Assembly: GCA_039654915.1 (NCBI GenBank)
Contig: CM077595.1
Coordinates: 90,623,501 to 90,687,500, forward strand
Origin: Aquilaria yunnanensis
Taxonomy: Eukaryota > Streptophyta > Magnoliopsida > Malvales > Thymelaeaceae
DNA: 64,000 nucleotides
Direction of reading: 5' to 3'
Positions 24,101-36,700 of the stretch are shown one piece after another (the stretch's first letter is position 1; each line of letters starts with the position of its first letter). A program made the translations under genes and the position numbers. The notes below the pieces were generated by a model, which saw only the letters and a program-made list of their open reading frames with translations, was not told the DNA's origin and ran no database searches.

Positions 24101-25060
24101 CTAAATAGAGATGGATTTTAAGGTTGCTATTCAACTTTTGAATCTATCTCATGACTCCTAGATTGAACTAATGCCTATTCTTTCTAATTGTAACTAGCTT
24201 AAAGAATAGGGACAGATCCTCAACCTATGACACATTTTTAGATAGGGTAATGCAGTAGTTGAACTTTTACCCAAACATCGTGCTAACCGGCAACAAGAGG
24301 GAACAATTATGTTCTAGCAATGCCTTACCTTTTGTGTTACTGTTGTATTAGCAGATGTGATTGGAACTTCATTCCTAAGAACTTGTAACCTAAACATCTT
24401 TTTTATACTTCCCTAGAGGACCTTTGTTTGTTTTGTCTTAATGCAATCGCCTTTTTCACCAAAAGTAATAAAAAAAAAACCTTTCATAGGGAAATGGGCA
24501 CAATATGAAATCAAATATCGTTGGCCCAAGTTGGTTAACCTAATCCAATTTAGCTATTTAGCCCGACTAGGTCATTTACACGACTCATGTGAGTCACAAA
24601 TGACTTGTTGCTTAAGATATAAGCCTTAAGTAGGTACATGTACTGATACACAATGAATAGATAACTGCCTCATTCAACAAGCTTAAATCTATATGGCATA
24701 ACCTCAAATGGCTATATAAAAGTCATTAGTATTCATTTATTAGGTGTGAGATTACATTATTGATTTTCATACACCTGTATAGAATATTTAGTTAAGTGTG
24801 GAATATATTTAACTTTTTTTTTTTGTATATACACTAACAATCTCACATGTTTGTGGCTCAAGACCTATTCCACTTGTAGCGAGGTCCAGCATCTAAAATC
24901 ATGCATCATCACCATGTAAGTCAACTGAAAGTTGGGGACTGTGAAAGGTGGAATCAAACAATATGATGTGGTCTTAAATTCTCTATCTTTTTTCATTCTT
25001 TATTTGGTTTTTTTCCTTTGGTATGCCAAGAAATTGTTTTGTCATTAATATTTATGCAAT
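24101..25060. other. Noncoding repetitive-looking DNA
   Basis: No gene was recognised. A TATA-like string (CTATATAAAAG near 24711) and a mixed-sequence block near 24840-24960 could derive from an old LTR, but no matching partner was found in the window. The open frame 24441-24629 has no recognisable feature. Confidence 0.4.
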
Positions 25061-25070
25061 GATATATACC

Positions 25071-25814
25071 AGGAACGTAGCCAAGAATCGTGCCTAGGGG
25101 GCAGGGCGAAGGTATAGATGTGGGCATGTTGTTAAAATGTATAAATTTATGATCAATACTAGAAAACATCAAAAAATATTATATATAAACTCATAAAATT
25201 TAAAAGTCTATAATAATTTAGTTCAATTCAAAAGTTTATAATTCAAAATTTAACATGACGCTCATTTAAATCCTTAGATACATTCATAAGATCTTAGCTT
25301 TACTGATTAAGACACCTTATTTGCAATTTTAGTGAGTAATTGATAGAGAAACTAAGAATTAAAGAAAAAAAAAAGGAAAATTCAAAAAACACCCAATTTG
25401 CTAGATTGTCGGCATTATTTCAAAACTTAACAAGAAGGTATGGATGGATAGATGGTGATTGGTGATGGAGGGAAAAAGCTGCATCACCACCAGTAGGTCA
25501 ATATCTCATCACTGAAGTTTCTATGAAGATAAATGTATGGGAAAAAAATAAACTGGGGCTAGTTCGCTTGTCATTCACATGTTTCTTCCCTGTAGAGCTC
25601 TACTGAAGTTTCTGATTTGCATGACCAAGGAGAAGAAAGTTTGTGTTAAAACATTTAAAAAGATAAAATCCACTAAAGCCCATCATTAATTTTACAATTT
25701 ACAAATAAACACCTAACTTTAAAACTTTTACAATTTTATATCATATTAACCACCACTAAGAATTTTTTTTGAAAAATCTACCGTCCCTCCCTATCCCTAT
25801 ATAGCTCCATCCCT
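25071..25814. mobile_element. Non-autonomous Mutator-like element with 9-bp TSD
   Basis: The left terminus AGGAACGTAGCCA and the reverse complement of the right terminus, AGGGATGGAGCTA, agree at 9 of 13 positions. The flanks ATATATACC at 25062-25070 and 25816-25824 are identical, giving a perfect 9-bp duplication (9 of 10 if one more base is included). A 9-bp TSD is the hallmark of Mutator-type insertion; hAT elements give 8 bp. The 744-bp interior is AT-rich with no transposase and no recognised captured gene. Confidence 0.65.
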
Positions 25815-25824
25815 AATATATACC

Positions 25825-26140
25825 TCTCCTATATATATAACATATTGTTATATATCATTATTTTTAATGTGGTTGATCAACATCTCTTAATTTAGACTAT
25901 GTAATAAAGGAAAGTCAAACTTTTTGCTTTCAGATAAAGTTTTAACTTTTCCTAGATTTTCAATGTCCATTTTTTTTTTTTAAGTATGACCTGTGGAAGG
26001 ACTGAACTATAATTAATTTTTTTTAGTTTATTCGGTTTCATGTTTACCTATGGCTTTGGTGTCTTAGGTAGACCTTATTTAAAGTTTGATGGCTATATTT
26101 ATACTTGTGTTTTTTTAAGTTGTGTAGCCCTCATTTATCC

Positions 26141-26189
<49 letters not shown>

Positions 26190-26475
26190 GCTAGTTTGTA
26201 TCATTTACAACTCATGTTATTGGCAAAATATAACTACGAGAATAATGTATAAATAATTAATCTTTCGGGGTTGGCTTGAATCGGCTACTCTAGTTTTTTT
26301 TTTTTTGCCTATAAACCATTGACATTACCAAAGTGGTCAGATTCCACCACTCAGTGTTAAAATTTGATTGAAATTTCATGAAAACTCTGTTATCCTTTTG
26401 AATTTGAATATAATAGACAATCCTAGTTTAAAGCAATTCAAGTAAGCTACCTCTTTTTGGGACTTTATAAATTAA
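25825..26475. other. AT-rich spacer with (AAT)n microsatellite
   Basis: No gene was seen. The open frame at 26040-26252 exists because of the AAT microsatellite, which reads as poly-Ile in one frame. Confidence 0.6.
26141..26189. repeat. (AAT)16 microsatellite
   Basis: About 49 bp of uninterrupted AAT trinucleotide repeat. Confidence 0.97.
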
Positions 26476-26779
26476 AAGAATTTAAGAGTTTTTTACAGTT
26501 ATCCCCGAACTTTAGGTAATATTACACTTGCCCCTTGATGTTTGAAAATCTATATTTACCCCCTACTTTTTTAACATCGTCAGTTAGTCATTAGTCAAAA
26601 TTATAGCCAAACACCTTGAATTTAGTTAGATTTATAATTATATCTAAAACTTTAGAAATCTACAAGTTTCTAAGATTGCTCTTCTCCTCCTCGTCTTTCC
26701 ACTTTCATTCTCCTCCGCCTCCACTTCGACTCATCCATCTCCACCCCCTCTTTGCCTCATCATGTGACTTATCCTTCTG

Positions 26780-27110
26780 CTCCAATACCCTCTTCTTTGA
26801 CCCCTTCATCAGAGCTTCTCAAGCCCTTAACAGCAACTTTGCGGTTGTTGTATTGAAACTTACCCAGACCAAAGTCACTGACTTAAGGTCCTTCATCTCC
26901 ATTATCCTCGCCAACGCCATCTACACCAGTGATCGTGCGATGCTTCATAAATGTCAAGACTGCAACAATTATGCTGCCTCTCAGCTTTTGGGCGCCAATA
27001 ATGAGTTCAACTTCGATTCCTATGTCGCCGGTGTTGAGGATGTCAATGCGATGGCCAATGCCATTTGGAAATACAAATATGAAGCCCAGGGTCGGCCTTG
27101 GTTGAGCTCA
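26780..27110 (+). pseudogene. Captured gene fragment, possibly invertase/pectin methylesterase inhibitor-like
   Basis: Within the open frame 26616-27179, the segment after the left inverted repeat has ordinary codon composition. It reads as a helical protein with a KCQDCNNYAASQLLGANNEF block followed by FDSYVAGVEDVNAMANAIWK. This resembles the second half of the plant invertase/PME inhibitor four-helix domain (L-x-x-C-x-x-x-Y-x-x-A ... A-x-x-D-A). The last conserved Cys of that family is not evident. It lacks the family's N-terminal Cys pair and runs into transposon sequence. The gene family is a tentative call; that it is a captured fragment inside a MULE is better supported. Confidence 0.4.
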
Positions 27111-27333
27111 ACCCTGTCTTTCTTAAGTTTTGTGAAATTCGCGTTGTTTTTACTAAGTTTTTTAGTCTTGAAGATTTGAATTTACTTTTTAACTAAGAGT
27201 TATATAAGTCATCTATGTAAGTCTTAGCAGAAAAGAGATCTGTTCATATATAAAAGTAATAAAACAAACACATAATAATGATATCAATATAAAAAATTGT
27301 AAAGTTCATCAAATTTTCTAGAAATTTACAAAA

Positions 27334-27648
27334 CACTCCTTCTCATATTAGTGGAAAATACAATATAAGCCTATAATTATTTGAATTTAATTATTAGAGA
27401 TATTTTTTTATTTGTCCCATCATACTTTAATTATTAAAAATATAATATTTGGTTTCAATTATTTGCTTCCAATTTTGAATAGAGTTTATGGAGTCAAATA
27501 TTTTATTTGTCTCTAATGTATATTAATTAGTGACAAATATAATATATGCTTTTAAGTTTTTGCCTCAAATTTTGAATATAGGTATTGGAGACAAATGCGC
27601 TATTTGCCCCCATTATATTTGTCTCAAAAGCTAGTTTCTCATGTAGTG
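27334..27648. mobile_element. Possible CACTA-type MITE nested in the Pack-MULE
   Basis: The right end TTTCTCATGTAGTG (27635-27648) reads CACTACATGAGAAA in reverse complement, a CACTA-type terminus. The left end would be CACTCCTTCTCATAT at 27334. The 3-bp target-site duplication is not clear. The interior is AT-rich with repeated TTTGTC and GACAAA motifs in subterminal positions. Confidence 0.4.
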
Positions 27649-28461
27649 AATTCAAAATAAAATAAAAAGAAAAAATTAAAATGAGAAATGTTGAAAAATA
27701 ATTTATTTTGAAAATATTAGGTAAAGAAACATTGCTCCATATTTGACAATGATCCTAACAAATGAGTTATTAGTAATTACTTTGATATATAGAAATTATT
27801 AACTCAACTTGAATAATATCGATTGAAATTTTATATTTAAAAAGTTGACAAAGTATTTTTAATACTTTTTGGAAAATCTTGGTATTTTCGCTTGATTTTT
27901 CTTTTTCTTAGTTGGCTACACAAAAATTATTTTATAAAAATATTATTCAAGTGATTATTAATTAGATATTTAAATGATATAGTTCCAAGTAAAAAATTCA
28001 ATTGAAGTGGCCAGAGGCATTAAAGCGTTGGCCTTCTTCTTCTCTCCTTTGATTTGCATCAACCCACGAAAGGAAAGATGAGACGAATTTGGGTGAGTTT
28101 GAATGAGCCAAGATGAGAAGGACAAGTGAGTTTGGGGAAGAGGTTGGGGAAGGAAGTGGTGGAGCAATAAGGTAAGGAGGCAGCGGAGATGGATGGGGTC
28201 GAAATGGTGGTAATGAAGAATAAAAGTAAAGAGACGAAAAGGGAAATAACAATCTTGAAAAATTATAGATTTTAAAAGTTCTGGGTGTAATTGTAAACCA
28301 TACTAAATTTAAGGTGGGTGGGTCTGGTTGTAATTTTGACTGATGACTGATTGATAGCATTAAAAAAATAAGGGAATAAGTGTAGATTTTGAAATCTCAT
28401 GGGGGTAAGTGTAATATCGTCTAAAGTTCATGGGGTAACTGTAAAAAACCCAAAAGTTTAT

Positions 28462-28965
28462 GAACATTATCAAGACGCTTTGCTTCTAGGCCGTGATATG
28501 CACGGATGAAGGAATGCCTTTATGGTTTCGAGGAAGTAGAGTCACTTAGGAGTCATACATGAACATAGTATATGCCGATCTAATTGTAGAACACCATATA
28601 TAGCCAATGGTTTACTTATATGCGAAGATTGCAAGTGTTTAACATCATAAACGACGATGTGTTCAAGTGCATTTGTGGAAGGTTCTAGCTGAGCAATTTT
28701 GGATCAAAGAGTACAGGATTGAGGTGGTTAAAAAATCATGGCTTTGTAGAAGATGAATCAGTCAGAGGAGATAAAGCTGGCAAAGGCTGGCTTTTGTTGG
28801 TTTGGTGGTGTGATATCTAGAAAGGTGGGGGCCATATTGAGCATAAACAAGAGCAAGGGGCATGGTTTTCTGGGTTTCATGAATTCCAAGAATTCTTTGG
28901 TCCTATTGATTGACAAGATGAAGGGAGATAAGATTGTGCCTTAAGTTGACAGATTGTTGGTCTTT
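28462..28965. other. Unassigned sequence with one short open frame
   Basis: This block is less AT-rich than its surroundings. The plus-strand open frame 28753-28944 and broken frames before it have a protein-like composition, but I recognise no family. It may be a decayed transposon or gene fragment. Confidence 0.3.
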
Positions 28966-29165
28966 CTACTACTACTGAAAAACCATTGTTTTCCAAGGGC
29001 AAATTTTCCATTTGCTGGCCGTTAGTAATCACTAATACGAAGAGTAGTTGGTAAGTGTAATTTTTTATTAGTAACGCGAGAAGCTGTTGGTAATTTTATC
29101 AATGTAGGAGCCGTTAGTAATTATCAAAGTATAGAACCATTGTAGGGCTAAGTGTTACAAATTGA
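28966..29165 (+). mobile_element. Possible CACTA-like subterminal region
   Basis: TACTACTGAAAAACC near 28970 is close to a CACTA terminus (CACTACT...), and it is followed by repeated GCCGTTAGTAAT / GCTGTTGGTAAT motifs typical of subterminal repeats. The opposite terminus was not found. Confidence 0.35.
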
Positions 29166-31390
29166 AAAGAATGGGCCATTTTGAATTGACCATAAGAAAT
29201 GTGAGACTAAAATTGGGATTTTTCGCTCTCTCAATCATAAATGTTTTCTTCAGATGTCAAACTCCTCATTTTCTTCTTTTCCTCTCCCCTCTTTTCTGAC
29301 GTACTTCTTTCTTTTTATTCTTCTCCTCTACCTCTCTGCTGTGTAACTTTTCATTTTCTTCCTTTCTCTCCCTCTCTCCCTCCTTCTCTCTTCCTCTCCC
29401 TTTCTCTCTCCCTCTGAGACAGACACACACAGACCCGCCGGCATCTGGGCTGGCGCAGCATCGCCGTCGTCAGGATGAGTTTTCCGTCGGCAGCGCCAAT
29501 GGCTGGAATTTTTTTTTTGTCCAGATTTTTTATCGGCTTATATATTCTGATTCCTTGTTTCCTTCTCTTTAATCTTTTCAAAAGCCATGTTTTAAAAAAC
29601 TCAACCATTTTTTGTATATCGAGCTTCAAAGTTTTGATGCCTCTTTTTTTTTTTATTTTTAATTTTTTAGTTTTGGGTTGGTTTTTTTTTTTTTTTTGGA
29701 GGTTTCTTTGGAGTGTATTGTTGGCAGATTGGAGATGAGCCCGAATGAACCTAGGTGTTGGTCAGCCTTTGATTGGAGTGTGGAGCCATGCACCATCGTA
29801 TCATCGCCGAGCGCGAGGTTGCCGCTTGTTCCTTCCTATTTTCTTTTACAATATCATATTTATGATGCCATGTTGTTCTGGGGTTTTATATTCGTTTTAC
29901 AACAAAGTTTCAACTTTCAGTTTCTATTGGAATTTTTTTTTATCATTTTATGTTTCTTTTCGGGTTCACGAATGATGGGTTATGCATTGGTTTTATGGTG
30001 GATTAAAATTTCCCTTTAGTGAAATGTCGGAGGCTTTAAAATTGGTGGAGAACTTTTTATCTAGTGAAGTTTCTTCCTTTTTTTATTGGCTGATTGTTTT
30101 TGTTAATTGATCAAACAGGCACATACATTATGTGTTATTTTAAAGAAAGTATTGTGTTGAAATTACTGCAGCTTGAGGTTTCTCTGAAAGTGATTGGAAT
30201 TAGTTTGTAAAGCTTTGGATTATTTAAGAGATTTGCTCATTTTTTTTTTCTGAAATTTGAAAGTGGTTGGAATTAGTTTGTAAAGCTAGTTCTCAAATCT
30301 GCCTCTGAGTTGTTTAAATTGTCACGCAGTTTTGAGGTTCAGAAGGAATCTGTGTTTTAGCATTTTCTGTTTGTTTTTTAGCATGTTCTGTTTGTAACTT
30401 GGTGTTCTGTTTTTAGCGTGTTCTATTTGTAGAAGAAAGCAGAAGGCCAGAGCTGGTGGCAGCTGTAGCAAGTGGTGCGACAGAAGAGGAAAATGGTGAA
30501 ACAATTGCTAATGGTTAGCATATTGTCAAAAGTCAAGGGAAGATCAGACGGCAGCATCTTAATTCAACCAGCATCTTAATGCTCGGGTGAAGTTGCTAAA
30601 ATAGCCGGCCATCGCCATGTTCGCTTTCGGAGACGACATCGCCTTCTCCAGCTCCCCCAGTCACTTGTTATAATCCTATCAACGTCCATGAAGGATGTAG
30701 ACTTCGCCAATCAGGCACACCTGTCCTTCGTTTAGATGGTAACTAGTTCTCTATATCTTTCCGAATGTTTGATTTTCTTGTTTTTTTTTTTCCCTTCTTT
30801 TTTATAATCGCTTCCCCAATTTTGAGCAATCGAGCATTCCAATACTTGAAATTGAGGTTTTCTCTGCTCTTTTAATTTCAACTCACTGCAGCTAATTTAT
30901 TTAGATTTCCAAAAGATATTAGAAGTCTATTATTTGCTCTTAATTTTTTAAGCTGCTGCTCTTTGGGCACTTTGGCTTGCTTTGCATGCTCGGTTTCTTT
31001 TGAGTGCCTTTAGTTCAAGTTACTGCAGCTAATTTCTTGTGCCTACTTTGAGCTCTTGGCTTAGATCCTCAATCCTCAAAATTTCGTGAAGAACGAATGG
31101 TAAAATCATCCAACTAGAAAACATCAGAATTTTTGCACTTAACGTATTCTGTTAATTGCCTGACTGAGTACTTGATTCGAGCAAAGTAACGCCATGGTAC
31201 GGGTTTCATTCATCTCCTCCTTTCGTGTGCCTCACCGATTTTCACACGAACTAACCTAGTAACCTTCAAATCAAAATCCCGTGTTCTACACTGGGACGGG
31301 ACTGATTTCTTCCACTGCAGCAGCTTGGGATTTTTGTTTGTTTGCTTGTTTTATTCCATCTGTTCTAACTTTGTTAGCTTTTTCTTGATG
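29166..31390. other. Noncoding DNA with CT-rich tract, T runs and G+C-richer islets
   Basis: A strong CT-rich tract spans about 29340-29425, followed by a short GC-richer piece (29430-29500) and many T runs. The open frames at 29475-30019 are rich in Phe and Leu because of the T runs and are not convincing genes. A G+C-richer segment at 30590-30740 has no recognised product. Nothing definite can be called. Confidence 0.4.
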
Positions 31391-32165
31391 TGCTCTTCAT
31401 AAATATTATTATTTTGTTCAATAAAAAATATTGTTTCGTTCATATAAATGTACTATTATGTAATATGTTAATCATTTTGTAAGTTGTGTTATGTAATATG
31501 TTAATCATTTTATAAGCTGTGTTATGTGTAAATAGTATTTTTCAGTTCAGAAAGAAGTGTTGTTCTTATCATACAATTTTGTTATTCTATAATATGTTGT
31601 TATTTCATAAGATATGTTGTTCGTAAATTTTACTGCTCTTTTCAGTATGAAGTGTTATTCCATTTAAACAAATGCATTATTCTATAAAATGTTATTCATT
31701 TTAGTAAAATATGTTGTTTCATTCATATAGATGTATTATTTTATAAAATACGAAAGAAATGTTATTTCATAAAAAATGTTTTTCCTTTTAAAAAAAAGTG
31801 ATGCTCTATTCGTACAAATATGTTGTTTTATAAGCTCATTTTGTAATAAACACCGTTTGTAAATAATGTTGTTCGATTTAATAAAAAATATTATTTTATT
31901 CAAACAAATGCGTTATTCTGTAAGACACTGTTTACTTCATAGATGTATCGTTCAAGACGTGGTGACAATATTGTAAAACGTGTGTTCATTTCATAAGATG
32001 TGTTCATTTCAGTATGAGATTTTGTTCTATTTATATAAATGTGTTATTCTATAAAATGCAGTTTATTTTATAAGATTTGTTGTTTAAGATATTGTAACAG
32101 TTCTAAAAAATGTGTTATTTATTTCATAAGATGTGTTATATAGTATGCGGTAGCATTTTTGTATA
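31391..32165. repeat. Degenerate AT-rich tandem repeat (TGTTATTCTATAAAATG family)
   Basis: Variants of TGTTATTCTATAAAATG, TTCATTTCATAAGATGTG and TTATATAAATGTGTTATTC recur many times across about 775 bp without strict period. This looks like a decayed minisatellite, or transcribed repeats of an old element. No open frame of note. Confidence 0.7.
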
Positions 32166-33365
32166 TAATGCAGAAGTGAAGGAGTATTGAGCTGCAATGG
32201 GTGTATCCTATAGCTATTTTATTTAATTAAATGTATGAGTTTAACTCTTCCTCTTAAAAACAAAAGTGAACATGTCACAACACACTTCCCAATCAAAGAT
32301 GTGTATATATTGGATGACGGATATATATGAATCTCATATATATATATATATATATCAAGAAAGTGAGATCGACCATAAAAAGAAAAATGCAATGAGGGAT
32401 ATTTACAAATCTTGGTAGGCCTATACATAATGAATCCTTAAAACTATTGATGATATATTCAATTATATATATGATTTCAATCCAGCAAATAATTTATATG
32501 CATTTTAAAAAATTTAAAAGAGAAAATTAAAGTATGAAATATTAGGTGAAAATGTTTGTACATATGAGTTATATAACACTAAGCATAACTATAAAAAAAA
32601 TCATGTAGACATATGTATAGATGTTAAAGCTTATACGTAAAAGCTATATGTACAAAGAATGAGAGATGTGTGTACATATCATGTGAGATATATATGCAAA
32701 CAAGATCTTAAAAACTAACAAATATTTTTTTGATTAAATTTTTTTCTTTTTATATTAAGCTAATAACATATAAGTACAAATTGGATGACAGATATATAAG
32801 AATTTTATGTACAAAAGGTGGGAGATGTGTACAAAACATGTTGGATATAATACAAATGAGTATTTTTTATATACAAATAAAAAAAATTTTAATAAGTTTT
32901 TTTTATATATATTCAAATAAGTGTACCATTTTGTACATATATCATTTCATATTTATATAATTGTATTTATGTTTATACTTTTGACATTTAGAATTTTTAG
33001 GAAAACATATTCTATTATTAGATGAAAGCACTGCAAAGAAACAAATAAAAGCTGTTAGAGTGACTAAACTAAAAGTAACAAAGTCATTAATAACCAAAAT
33101 AAGAACTTAAGAAAGCTAAAGGGCCAAGTTTGGCAATTTACGCAAAAGCTAGAAAAATCAAATCAATGGGGCCCAGACAGCTCTGGTTATGGGTACTGGG
33201 CAGGATTTGAATTTGGTAGCGCTCATGACGAATCTTCTCCAGTCGGCATCTAATGTATGCCGGAGGGCATACATGTGATTTTCCTTTGACCGACAAAACC
33301 AGCATAAGTTTAACCGAAGATAAAAATAAAATAAAATGAAGATACCTATGGAACAGTATCCACTC
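32166..33365. other. AT-rich spacer with a (TA)n run
   Basis: A TA-rich run lies near 32336-32355, with repeated GTACATAT and ATATATG motifs around 32560-32960. No gene was seen. The part near 33150-33300 is more balanced in composition and may be distal flank of the SEC23-like gene. Confidence 0.5.
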
Positions 33366-33758
33366 CGGAAAATGCTCTGAAAATATTACATTGTCTCGAC
33401 CCTAAAATTTACATAAAATGGGGGTAAAGAAAGAACAAAGAACTTGAAAAGATCAATGGTGGAAGAAACTTATTGCTCTACAAAGCATTGTCGCCAGCCA
33501 ACAAATAAAAAATGTCAACCCTGGGCTCTCCAGTATATGTCTCTATGAGAATTTAAAACAAACTATGTGGCTAAAAGGGGGGGAAACCTGAAAAAAAAAA
33601 AACAAAAAAAGAGGAAAGAAAAAGAAGATTTCAGTTACAAGCCCTCTCTCAAGTATGAGTGACTGATGAGAGCGGAGCCCATCAAATGGGGATGGGCTGC
33701 GCAGCACTCGTGCTCCCTGTTAATGAGGAATGTTAGCCACCTACAAATCAAATTCTGC

Positions 33759-36700
33759 TTAGCTGGGCTCCGGTGGAACCACTTTCAAGGTTCGCATCCA
33801 TTCGCAAAAGCTAGGTTCATCAAAGTGAATAAAACTGCTCTTCAATTTCGTTCGCTGTTCTCGTGTCAAGGATCGAAGCTGGGGAAATCTTGCCTCCTGC
33901 AATAGCCCATAGAGTTAGATACATGAGAAAGTTTGTGGCCATGTGATTTTCAATTTTTGCCTGATTCGCACATGAAACTGGAATGGTATGAATACCTGCT
34001 CGTAAGGAGGATCCTTGTGTGCTGGTATTAGCCGAGAAACAAAAAAGCGGGCCTGAGAGCTTCCCTCCTGCATGAATCCAAACAATTAGCTTCAAGGCAG
34101 ATACACTGACTAGGAGTTTGATCCAAAGGATCAATTGGAAAAGAGATAACCTTGAATGCCAGGATGCGAGGAGCTGGAAATCGTAATTCTGTAAGTTCTT
34201 CGGCCAGTGTTCTGCATGCAGCTAAAGTTGCTGCACTTCTTCCCGGTTCAGCAGCAAGTTCAGCACCCTGTTATCACCAACAGAATGATTTTCAATATTC
34301 ACCGGGGAAAGGGATTGAACACAAAAAGCAAGCAATTTATCCCAAAGCATAAGAACCATAGAAGACCCAAGAAATCATGGGCAAGAAAAAAAATATACTT
34401 CAGCTTCTACAGGGCAGCAAGACAAAAGACCAGGCAAATGACAGCGTTCTTTTAGGCACACTACAAGTGTCTTTCCAGTATGTAAAAATGCAGGAACTGC
34501 ACAAGATTCTCGGCAAGAACTTGAACCTTTGACCACTTATGAAGACCATGCTGTGATGGTAGCAGATAGTGTTCTGTGTAATCTCTTTTTTTGAAAAAAG
34601 AAAAAAGAAAAAAGAAAATTACCAGCAGGACACCCCCCTCCTCTCTTTTCCTCAACTACTCTCCCTCCCAAGTGTGCAGTCATTCAAAAACAGCAAGATG
34701 ACAACAGAAGTAACCAACAGTCTTATATCTTATACGTTCTCGGAACTCCCAATTCAGGAGGTGATAGCATGAAATAAAGATGTCCCACAAGCATTTGACA
34801 TCCAAGTTCAATTATATCAACTATAAGCAAGGAATAAGCACAAAGTAAATGCAAGGACGCATGTGAAAAAACTCTTAACACACCAAATCAGGTAGGAGTG
34901 GTCGGTAACTTACCAACCAAATAAAGACATCTGTACCATGATCAAGCACTACTGCTGTATCAGACTGCATGGCAAGGTCATAAGCTGGTAGCTCTTCAAA
35001 AGTGCCCCCTTCACGATGCATTAAACAATGGGGCACAACCATACGAAGTGAGAGATCAAATGATGCATTCAAGAACAAATTTCGAAGAACAGACCTCTCA
35101 TCTTCATGCCCTATAATGCTTCCTAATAGAGGACCCCTCCTCAGATGAAATAGGAATTCCGGAAGTGAAGAAAGTTCCTTTGGGAACAGATAAAGCTTTG
35201 ATTTTGGAACTGGAGAATCAAACTTCAATGCGATGTCTTTAATTCTTTCATCTATAGTTGCTCGCATATCAATTGCCTCTTTTGAACTTTTTGCACGCAA
35301 GAGGGTTCTCTTGGCAATTAGGACTGCAAGCACGTCATCTTGAATGCTTTGAAGATAAGCCTGAATACTATCCACAGCAGGCAATTTGATCGTAACCACT
35401 CTTGTTATGTCAGCTTGATAAACATTCAAATACTGAACAGCAAATTGGAAAAATACACAATCGCCTTTGATGTCATTTTTATTTTCCATAAAAACTGAGA
35501 AGCTTTGGGTTTCTTCAACACTTAGCATTTGAATAGAAACAGCAGCATCAGCTTTGAACATTTCATGATTATCGACATGTGCCTCTTCTCCAGGACCCAC
35601 AATCTGAGTTATCAGGATATCATCAGAACAGCGTATCTCCAGATAACCATGGGAGCCAGCCTCCCGGGCAGATGCTCGCTGTAAATTTACTCCAAAGGCT
35701 TCCCCAAAATCGTCATGGAGAATCAAGATGCCCCCTGAAGCTTTTGTAAGTGGTTGAAGAATAGGAACTCTTACAGGGCATGTTCCAGCACACAAAATGT
35801 CAACCACAGTGTTTTGCCGATAAGCATCATTACCAAGATGTTCCATATATTTCAATGCATTTTTTTCCTTGTAAGGATAATTAGGATGACTCACAGAGTG
35901 AGGAACTGATCCAGGACCATACGTATTTGGTCCCCCAGTGCAGACAATAATTCTGCTGCTACCTCCAGATCTTTTAACCACACTACGGGACATCTCGGCA
36001 GACGGTCCTTGAATAATAGCCAATGCGACCTCCACTGCAGTACCCAAGCACCTGTCTCTAGAAGCTTCTGCAATGTTTAACTTGTACGGCCTAAGTGAAG
36101 AGAATATTTGGTGAGCCACATCTTTTGAAGCAAGCATTGGTGACAAATATATGCCAGTTCCGTAAATCAATGACTTCAAATACTCTTGAGTTGGTGATAC
36201 TCCGCCAGGAAGCACATCAGCAGAAGCTATTGAATCTTCCGTAAAGTCATAGACTGACACAGTGCGGCCATACGATATGATTGCAATTTTAGTTGTTGGT
36301 GGAACTGAATCGACAAATGCATGTAAAGAGCTTTGCAGATGCTGGAGATGTGGTTCATCCAAGCATTCATCTATGACAAGAACAACTGGTGCACTGATTC
36401 GGGAATCTGAAACCGGGATGAAACTGGGAATCTTATTACTAGTTTGGACATACTCAACCCGAGGTGACAAAAACTCCTGAAATTTCCGAAGATCATCCTT
36501 GCAGGAACCTATATATTCACCTTCACTTCCATTTATGTTCTGACATATCACACACTGCCACTGACCTGAGCCAATTAATATGTTGCAATAGATATTTGAA
36601 TATGCACCACAGTTTTGGCAACGGTGAGGATCACGTTGTAATATTTGAGGACCAAATGAAATCCCCTTTCCAGGAGAAACCAGAGCGCCAAAACCTAAGC

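Larger units (their letters stand above)
26486..28451. mobile_element. Pack-MULE-like element, about 270-bp terminal inverted repeats
   Basis: The left end (26486 inward: GAGTTTTTTACAGTTATCCC) matches the reverse complement of the right end (GGGTTTTTTACAGTTACCCC). Similarity continues for about 270 bp on each side, including AATATTACACTTGCCCC and a shared open segment that translates to NLVxF...RLLF on both inward strands. Flanks AAGAATTTAA (26476-26485) and AAAAGTTTAT (28452-28461) agree at 7 of 10 positions, suggestive of an eroded 9-10 bp TSD. The interior holds a host-gene-like fragment (26780-27110) and a CACTA-like insertion. Confidence 0.7.

Noticed and set aside
26040..26252. 70-codon frame with a poly-Ile run
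   Set aside because: The run is a translated AAT microsatellite.
29351..29629. 92-codon minus frame ending in Arg/Glu-rich repeats
   Set aside because: The charged tail is the translation of a CT-rich simple-sequence tract.
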